DNA from: JAOTYV01 sp041557595
GTDB lineage: Bacteria > Pseudomonadota > Alphaproteobacteria > UBA8366
Direction of reading: 5' to 3'
Length of the DNA: 46,769 nt
Assembly (NCBI GenBank): GCA_041557595.1
Contig: JBFFGE010000007.1
Coordinates: forward strand, 1-46,769
Shown: positions 41,482-46,769 of the stretch, in pieces
Position numbering within the stretch: position 1 is the stretch's first letter
Layout of the letters: each line of letters begins with the position of its first letter
Program-made: the position numbers and the translations under genes
Notes under the pieces: generated by a model
What the model was told of the DNA's origin: nothing
What the model saw: only the letters and a program-made list of their open reading frames with translations
Databases searched by the model: none

Positions 41482-42942
41482 AGGCGCGGAAACATAGGCG
41501 GACAGGCCGCGGGTATTCTCGTCGATATTGAGCCTGTGATGCACCGGCGGGAAGGCGCGCTGCTGGCAATCCATCCGTTCGCAGGAGCGGCACTGAATCC
41601 CCGCGGGAACGGCGCGGTCCGGCCGTTCCAAGTCGATGCCGTCGGAATAGACCATTTGCGGTGCGTGGATCAGCTCGCAGCCGAGGCCGATCGAGAGGAT
41701 GCGCTGCGGCGCGCCATACCCGCCGGCCTGTTTCTGCACCGTCCGGGCAATGCAGAAATAGCTGTTGCCGTCGGGCATCTGCGAGACCTGGGCGTTGATG
41801 ACGCCCGGCGACAGGAACGCCGTATAGGCGTTCCAGCGCGGGCAGGCGCCGCCATGGCGGGGGATCCGCAGGCCGGACGCGCTGAATCGCTTCGAGATGT
41901 TGCCCGCGATGTCGACCCGCAGCATATGCAGCGGCACGCCCTCGGCGCCGGGCCGCTGGAGTGTCGTCAGTCGATGGCAGATTTGCTCGAAATTCGCATC
42001 GAAATGGTGCTGCAGCAGTTCGATATCGTAGCGCAGGGTTCGTGCCGTCTCGAGAAAGGGCGCATAGGGCATCGTCAGCGCGCCCGCGAAATAATTGGCC
42101 AGCGTCACGCGGCCGAGCGCGCGGCTATCCGGCGTTCGAAGCCCGCCCTCCAGCAGCAGCGTGTCGAAGACCGGGCTGGCGGAGAGCAGGCCGATCTGAT
42201 GGCCGATCTGGAAAATGCGGCTGCTGCGCGGCAGCATATCGGAAATTTCCAGGCGCTTGGTCGCCGCGTCGTATCGCCGCGCGGCTTCCGCGCCGGGCGC
42301 CGGCGGCAGGATCACGACCCGCACCCCATGGGCATTTTCCAGGTAGTGGATCATGCCCGGCAGCGGGTCGCCGGTGCCGAGTCGCGCTTCCGCCCGCACA
42401 CGCTCGGCCTCTTCCTCGATATCGGCAAAGTAATTGCCGTTTTCCTGAATGAAGTCGCCAACCTGATCGGCGGGAAGACGGGATTCGAACTCCAACAGCG
42501 CCTCGGCCTCCTCGGAGAGTTGCGTCGCCAGGCTGCGCAGATCGGACTGGGCATTCCGGAAACTGTCGTAGAGCGCCACCACGGCCTTTGCCGCCACCGG
42601 CGCCGCGGTCACCAATTCGCGAATTTCCGTATTGGTCAGATCGTGTTCGTCGAACATTGTATCGTCGAATGTTTCCATCAGGTCGGCGACCAGCCGGCTT
42701 TCGTCGTCGTCCGATAAATCCGCGATATTCAGGGAAAAGACCTCGGCCAACTTCAATAGTAGGCCGACGGTCACGTTGCGATGGTTGTGCTCGATCAGAT
42801 TGAGATAACTAGGTGAAATGCCTAATCGCGCGGCCAGCTGTGCCTGGCTTAATCGGTTTTCGCGGCGCAGCCGGCGAATCTTTGCTCCGAGGCGAACAGT
42901 GAGGCGCTTGCCCTTCGTCGTGACTTGTGGATCCGCGGCCAT
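41479..42942 (-). CDS. XRE-family regulator with IrrE-like and DUF2083 domains (ScfR/RamB-type)
   Basis: 487 aa. An XRE helix-turn-helix (about 15-72, LSQAQLAARLGISPSYLNLIEHN), then an IrrE/M78-like domain in which the HExxH motif is replaced (QIGHQIGLL), then a C-terminal DUF2083 region with cysteines CRSCERMDC. The RamB/ScfR-type family senses short-chain acyl-CoA status and controls glyoxylate and propionate genes. Its divergent position to isocitrate lyase supports this role; an inverted repeat overlaps its own promoter, suggesting autoregulation. ATG 42942 is chosen over 43005 because helix-turn-helix homology begins just after it. The stop comes from the hairpin repeat. Confidence 0.9.
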   Translation of the reverse strand: MAADPQVTTKGKRLTVRLGAKIRRLRRENRLSQAQLAARLGISPSYLNLIEHNHRNVTVGLLLKLAEVFSLNIADLSDDDESRLVADLMETFDDTMFDEHDLTNTEIRELVTAAPVAAKAVVALYDSFRNAQSDLRSLATQLSEEAEALLEFESRLPADQVGDFIQENGNYFADIEEEAERVRAEARLGTGDPLPGMIHYLENAHGVRVVILPPAPGAEAARRYDAATKRLEISDMLPRSSRIFQIGHQIGLLSASPVFDTLLLEGGLRTPDSRALGRVTLANYFAGALTMPYAPFLETARTLRYDIELLQHHFDANFEQICHRLTTLQRPGAEGVPLHMLRVDIAGNISKRFSASGLRIPRHGGACPRWNAYTAFLSPGVINAQVSQMPDGNSYFCIARTVQKQAGGYGAPQRILSIGLGCELIHAPQMVYSDGIDLERPDRAVPAGIQCRSCERMDCQQRAFPPVHHRLNIDENTRGLSAYVSAP

Positions 42943-42956
42943 GGCGATACCTATTG

Positions 42957-42982
42957 ATTTACAAAGATGACAAAATGTAAAT
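42957..42982. promoter_or_regulatory. inverted repeat ATTTACA-N12-TGTAAAT, candidate operator
   Basis: Perfect 7-base arms (42957-42963 and 42976-42982) with centres 19 bases apart, about two helical turns. It lies 15 to 40 bases before the regulator start. The same half-site occurs again at 43059-43065, near the aceA promoter. Probably the site bound by the divergent regulator. Confidence 0.55.
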
Positions 42983-43032
42983 TCACGATTTTTAAAAATT
43001 GACATGAAAACAAGCGATATACCAAGAAGTTA

Positions 43033-43065
43033 TTGACGTGCTGGAGAACTAGTAATTTATTTACA
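43033..43065 (+). promoter_or_regulatory. candidate aceA promoter with operator half-site
   Basis: TTGACG (43033-43038), 17 bases, then TTTATT (43056-43061) gives a sigma-70-like promoter. ATTTACA (43059-43065) overlaps the -10, so a bound regulator would block RNA polymerase; this is an inference. A roughly 100-base leader precedes the aceA ATG. Confidence 0.45.
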
Positions 43066-43164
43066 TCAATAATATTCACAGCCTTTTCAGTGCCCATGAC
43101 TCGCCCGTCGGGAAGATTACGCAACTGAAAAGACGCAATAAATTGAACCCATGTGAGGCACGCG

Positions 43165-44571
<1,407 letters not shown>

Positions 44572-44606
44572 GCTTGAATTTGCGACCTTTTCGGCTACGG
44601 GAAATG

Positions 44607-44633
44607 CGCCCACCGGTCTCCGGTGGGCGTTTT
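44607..44633 (+). terminator. rho-independent terminator after aceA
   Basis: A perfect 10-bp GC-rich stem, CGCCCACCGG with CCGGTGGGCG, a three-base loop TCT and four T residues. It lies 36 bases after the aceA stop. On the minus strand no T-run follows, so it serves the plus strand only. Confidence 0.9.
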
Positions 44634-44677
44634 CCGGGTGCCGCCGTTCCTTCAAATAATCTTGATGCCCAAAACAC

Positions 44678-44878
44678 TTACGCGATGATATCGGGCAGCA
44701 AAGCGTCTTCCAGCCGCGAGATTTGATCCTTCAGCCCGAGCTTTCGTTTCTTCAGGCGCTGGATCGTGATCTGGTCGAAAGGCGGGCTTTCGGCGACCCG
44801 GGCGATCGCATCGTCAAGATCGCGATGTTCGAGGCGCAGCTCTTCCAATCGGCGGCGCGTTGCTTCTTTATCGTCCAT
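44678..44878 (-). CDS. YdcH family (DUF465) small protein
   Basis: 66 aa, an all-helical coiled-coil-like protein: RRLEELRLEHRDLDDAIARVAES and then LKKRKLGLKDQISRLED. This DUF465 pattern (LxxEHRxLDxxIxxL ... LKKxKLxLKDxIxxL) is widespread in alphaproteobacteria; function unknown. A TTG four codons upstream (44890) has GGGAG 12 bases before it and could be the true start; I keep the ATG. Divergent from phosphofructokinase. Confidence 0.85.
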   Translation of the reverse strand: MDDKEATRRRLEELRLEHRDLDDAIARVAESPPFDQITIQRLKKRKLGLKDQISRLEDALLPDIIA

Positions 44879-44995
44879 CGTGTCGTTCAATTGATGACGT
44901 TACTCCCTAGTATGCGATACTAACAAAATACCGGCGCAAATGCGGAACTCTTTCTTGCGGTCCGCGATTATCGTGGCGACCGGCGACGGGGGATA

Positions 44996-46081
44996 ATGGT
45001 CGATATTCGACGCATCGGCATTTTGACGAGCGGCGGCGATTGTGCCGGGTTGAATGCAGTGCTGCGCGCGGCGGTCCATCGTGCGGTCCTGGGCCATGGC
45101 TGGGAAATCATCGGAATCGAACAAGGGACGGTGGGGTTGATGGAGCGCCCGGTACGCGCCCGGAATCTCACGGTCGACGCGTTCGACGGCACGATCCTGC
45201 GCCGGGGCGGCACCATCCTGGGAACCACGAACAGCGGCAATCCGTTCAAGTATCCATTGCCGGAAGGCGGGTTCCGGGATCGTTCGCAGGAGGTTATCGA
45301 CGGCTACCGCGCGCTTGGTCTCGACGCCTTGATCGGTATCGGCGGCGACGGCAGCCAGGCGATTCTTCGCCGATTGGCGCAGCAGGGCGGGCTCAATCTT
45401 GTCTGCATCCCCAAGACGATCGATAACGACATTGGCCTCACCGAGGTCTCGATCGGATATGACACGGCGGTACAGGCCGCCACCGAGGCGCTGGACAGTC
45501 TTCAGCCGACGGCGGCGAGCCATAGCCGGGTAATGATCCTGGAGGTGATGGGGCGGGATGCCGGGCACATCGCCATTGCGGCCGGAATTGCCGGCGGCGC
45601 GGATGTCATCCTGATTCCGGAGATTCCCTATTCCCTGGCCGCGGTCGCCGACAAGATCGAACGGGTAACCGAACAAGGCCGCAATTTTCTGCTGATTGTC
45701 GTTGCTGAGGCGGTGCGCGGCGAGGACGGCAGACCTGTCGGGCGCCGGTCGGGCGGCAAGATTCGTTATGGCGGGATCGGTCATTATCTCGGCGAGAAGC
45801 TGGCGGCGATAACCGATGCCGAAATTCGGGTCACCGTACTCGGCCATATCCAGCGGGGCGGATCGCCGGATGCCCGCGACCGGCTCATGGCCTCCGCCTT
45901 CGGCGTTCACGCGGTCGATCTGATCGCCGAAGGCCGGTTCGACCGCATGGTTGCCTGGCGTGACCGGCTGGTCGTCGATGTGCCGCTCGCGGACGTCATC
46001 GCGTCTCCCAAAATCGTCGAAGTCGACGGCCCGATCGTGCGAACCGCGCGGGCGCTGGACATATGCCTGGGCGATCGATGA
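44996..46081 (+). CDS. pfkA: 6-phosphofructokinase
   Basis: 361 aa. It phosphorylates fructose 6-phosphate. GILTSGGDCAGLNAVLRAAV, the ATP/PPi-site GIGGDGS, PKTIDNDI and VMGRDAGHIAIAAG are present, and the C-terminal IRVTVLGHIQRGGSPDARDRL is the fructose-phosphate site. The donor-determining residues are G119 (the ATP type; PPi enzymes have Asp) and K140 (often associated with PPi or mixed enzymes). This Gly/Lys pair is seen in ATP enzymes of the mixed-substrate group III, so ATP is the more likely donor. GACGGGGGATA precedes ATG 44996. Its stop overlaps the next gene by ATGA. Confidence 0.93.
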   Translation: MVDIRRIGILTSGGDCAGLNAVLRAAVHRAVLGHGWEIIGIEQGTVGLMERPVRARNLTVDAFDGTILRRGGTILGTTNSGNPFKYPLPEGGFRDRSQEVIDGYRALGLDALIGIGGDGSQAILRRLAQQGGLNLVCIPKTIDNDIGLTEVSIGYDTAVQAATEALDSLQPTAASHSRVMILEVMGRDAGHIAIAAGIAGGADVILIPEIPYSLAAVADKIERVTEQGRNFLLIVVAEAVRGEDGRPVGRRSGGKIRYGGIGHYLGEKLAAITDAEIRVTVLGHIQRGGSPDARDRLMASAFGVHAVDLIAEGRFDRMVAWRDRLVVDVPLADVIASPKIVEVDGPIVRTARALDICLGDR

Positions 46082-46593
46082 GCACGCCGCCCGACAATCC
46101 GTTCTGGGAATTTTCGCTGCGGGTATACCGGCGGGCCGGCGTGGCGCCGGCCTGTTTACGCTTGCAGGACGGATTTGGCGTCGACGTGAATCTCCTGCTG
46201 TATTGCTGCTGGCGGGGAACCGTGGAGGGAGCGGAAATGCCGCGCGCCGATCTAGCGCAAGCCATGGATTTGGTCGAGGCGTGGCGCGAGAGCGTGGTAC
46301 GGCCGCTGCGCGAGGTGCGCCGCCGCATGAAAGCGGGTTATGACGGCTTCGACCGCCCCCGAACGGACACCCTGCGGAGCGACGTCAAACGCCTGGAGCT
46401 CGAAGCGGAACGGTTGCAGCAGGCGGCGCTGTTCGAGTCGGCGGGCAATCTGACGCCGGCGGCGGGCGACTCGAACGGCGCGGATGCCGCCCGGCGGAAC
46501 GTGAATGCATATCTGGAAGCGATCGGCGCGGCGCTGGACGACGAGGCCGAGGCCGATTGCGCCTTAATTCTAGAGCGTTGCGGGGACCGGTAG
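46078..46593 (+). CDS. TIGR02444 family protein
   Basis: 171 aa. The segments NPFWEFSLRVYRRAGVAPACLRLQDGFGVDVNLLLYCCW and AWRESVVRPLREVRRRMK match this small proteobacterial family of unknown function (DUF2390). Mostly helical, with a long charged helix near 95-120 (LRSDVKRLELEAERLQQAALFE). The start overlaps the phosphofructokinase stop (ATGA), a tight link that suggests joint expression. Confidence 0.85.
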   Translation: MSTPPDNPFWEFSLRVYRRAGVAPACLRLQDGFGVDVNLLLYCCWRGTVEGAEMPRADLAQAMDLVEAWRESVVRPLREVRRRMKAGYDGFDRPRTDTLRSDVKRLELEAERLQQAALFESAGNLTPAAGDSNGADAARRNVNAYLEAIGAALDDEAEADCALILERCGDR

Positions 46594-46656
46594 GGCGTAA
46601 GCGGGCGCCGGTTGGTGCGGAGGGGCGAGTCATTCGCTGGAACGAATTGCATCGCA

Positions 46657-46671
46657 GATGATGACATCATC
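46657..46671. promoter_or_regulatory. 15-bp palindrome GATGATG-A-CATCATC
   Basis: A perfect inverted repeat with a one-base centre about 95 bases upstream of the ATG at 46765, in the intergenic stretch after the TIGR02444 gene. Likely an operator; regulator not known. Confidence 0.45.
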
Positions 46672-46764
46672 CGGGGATGCGGATACTATATTTGGTGCTG
46701 CGGTGGGCAGCCAACTTATGGAGAAGAGGGTCGAAGTCGTTTACATCAACCATTGGAGGATTCC

Positions 46765-46769
46765 ATGGA
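46765..46769 (+). CDS. start of a further gene, cut by window end
   Basis: GGAGG (46755-46759) stands 5 bases before an ATG at 46765, a good ribosome-binding site. Only two codons, partly, are visible (ATG, GA). TTTACATCAA (46740-46749) just upstream is identical to part of the aceA promoter region at 43060-43069, so the gene may share that regulator. Product unknown. Confidence 0.4.

Noticed and set aside
42470..42500. GGATTCGAAC resembling a tRNA T-arm
   Set aside because: It sits inside the regulator coding sequence with no cloverleaf around it.

Overview
The window reads as chromosomal DNA of a GC-rich, respiring alphaproteobacterium, most like Rhodospirillales. The signs are a GapR-type DNA-binding protein, COQ9 and DUF1244 genes, a transhydrogenase split into three subunits, a fused indolepyruvate ferredoxin oxidoreductase and a purE-purK pair near rpsU and COQ9. 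I see no rRNA, tRNA, CRISPR, phage or insertion-sequence genes. Almost all of it is tightly packed protein-coding sequence.

Left part (1-7034): a hairpin repeat overlaps the end of a catalytically degraded DUF2817 peptidase-like gene. A secreted TPR protein is divergent from it. Next comes a tightly coupled four-gene operon: an APH-type kinase, an enolase paralogue lacking the catalytic-loop histidine, a two-Rossmann flavoprotein and a CaiB/BaiF CoA-transferase. This operon is the best candidate for an undescribed pathway. Then (7056-16054) come a winged-helix/TolB/TPR regulator divergent from a tautomerase, pyruvate kinase, a membrane nucleotide cyclase with a drug/metabolite exporter, an N-formylglutamate amidohydrolase-like enzyme with a YbdK-type glutamate ligase, DUF1244 and gapR.

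Middle (16065-33319): an L,D-transpeptidase, the fused indolepyruvate oxidoreductase, a nucleotide-sugar epimerase, a CDF metal transporter, a BON protein with an acyl-CoA synthetase, then an M3 peptidase, alpha/beta hydrolase, two tandem FAD amino-acid dehydrogenase paralogues, an ABC1/UbiB kinase and a sulfatase.

Right part (33474-46769): pntAA-pntAB-pntB, a tiny DUF1127-like protein, a DUF3179 protein, rpsU, def-COQ9, purE-purK, a compound hairpin repeat, an XRE/IrrE-type regulator divergent from isocitrate lyase (aceA), a YdcH protein, phosphofructokinase with a TIGR02444 protein, and the first codon of a further gene.

Sequence-level signals beyond the genes: (i) a 55-bp hairpin repeat present twice, with compensatory base changes in the stem; (ii) a -10-like hexamer exactly six bases before the ATG of several genes without a Shine-Dalgarno, pointing to leaderless mRNAs; (iii) candidate operators in divergent promoters; (iv) a possible AUC start in rpsU. 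All functions are read from motifs recognised by eye; no database search was run.
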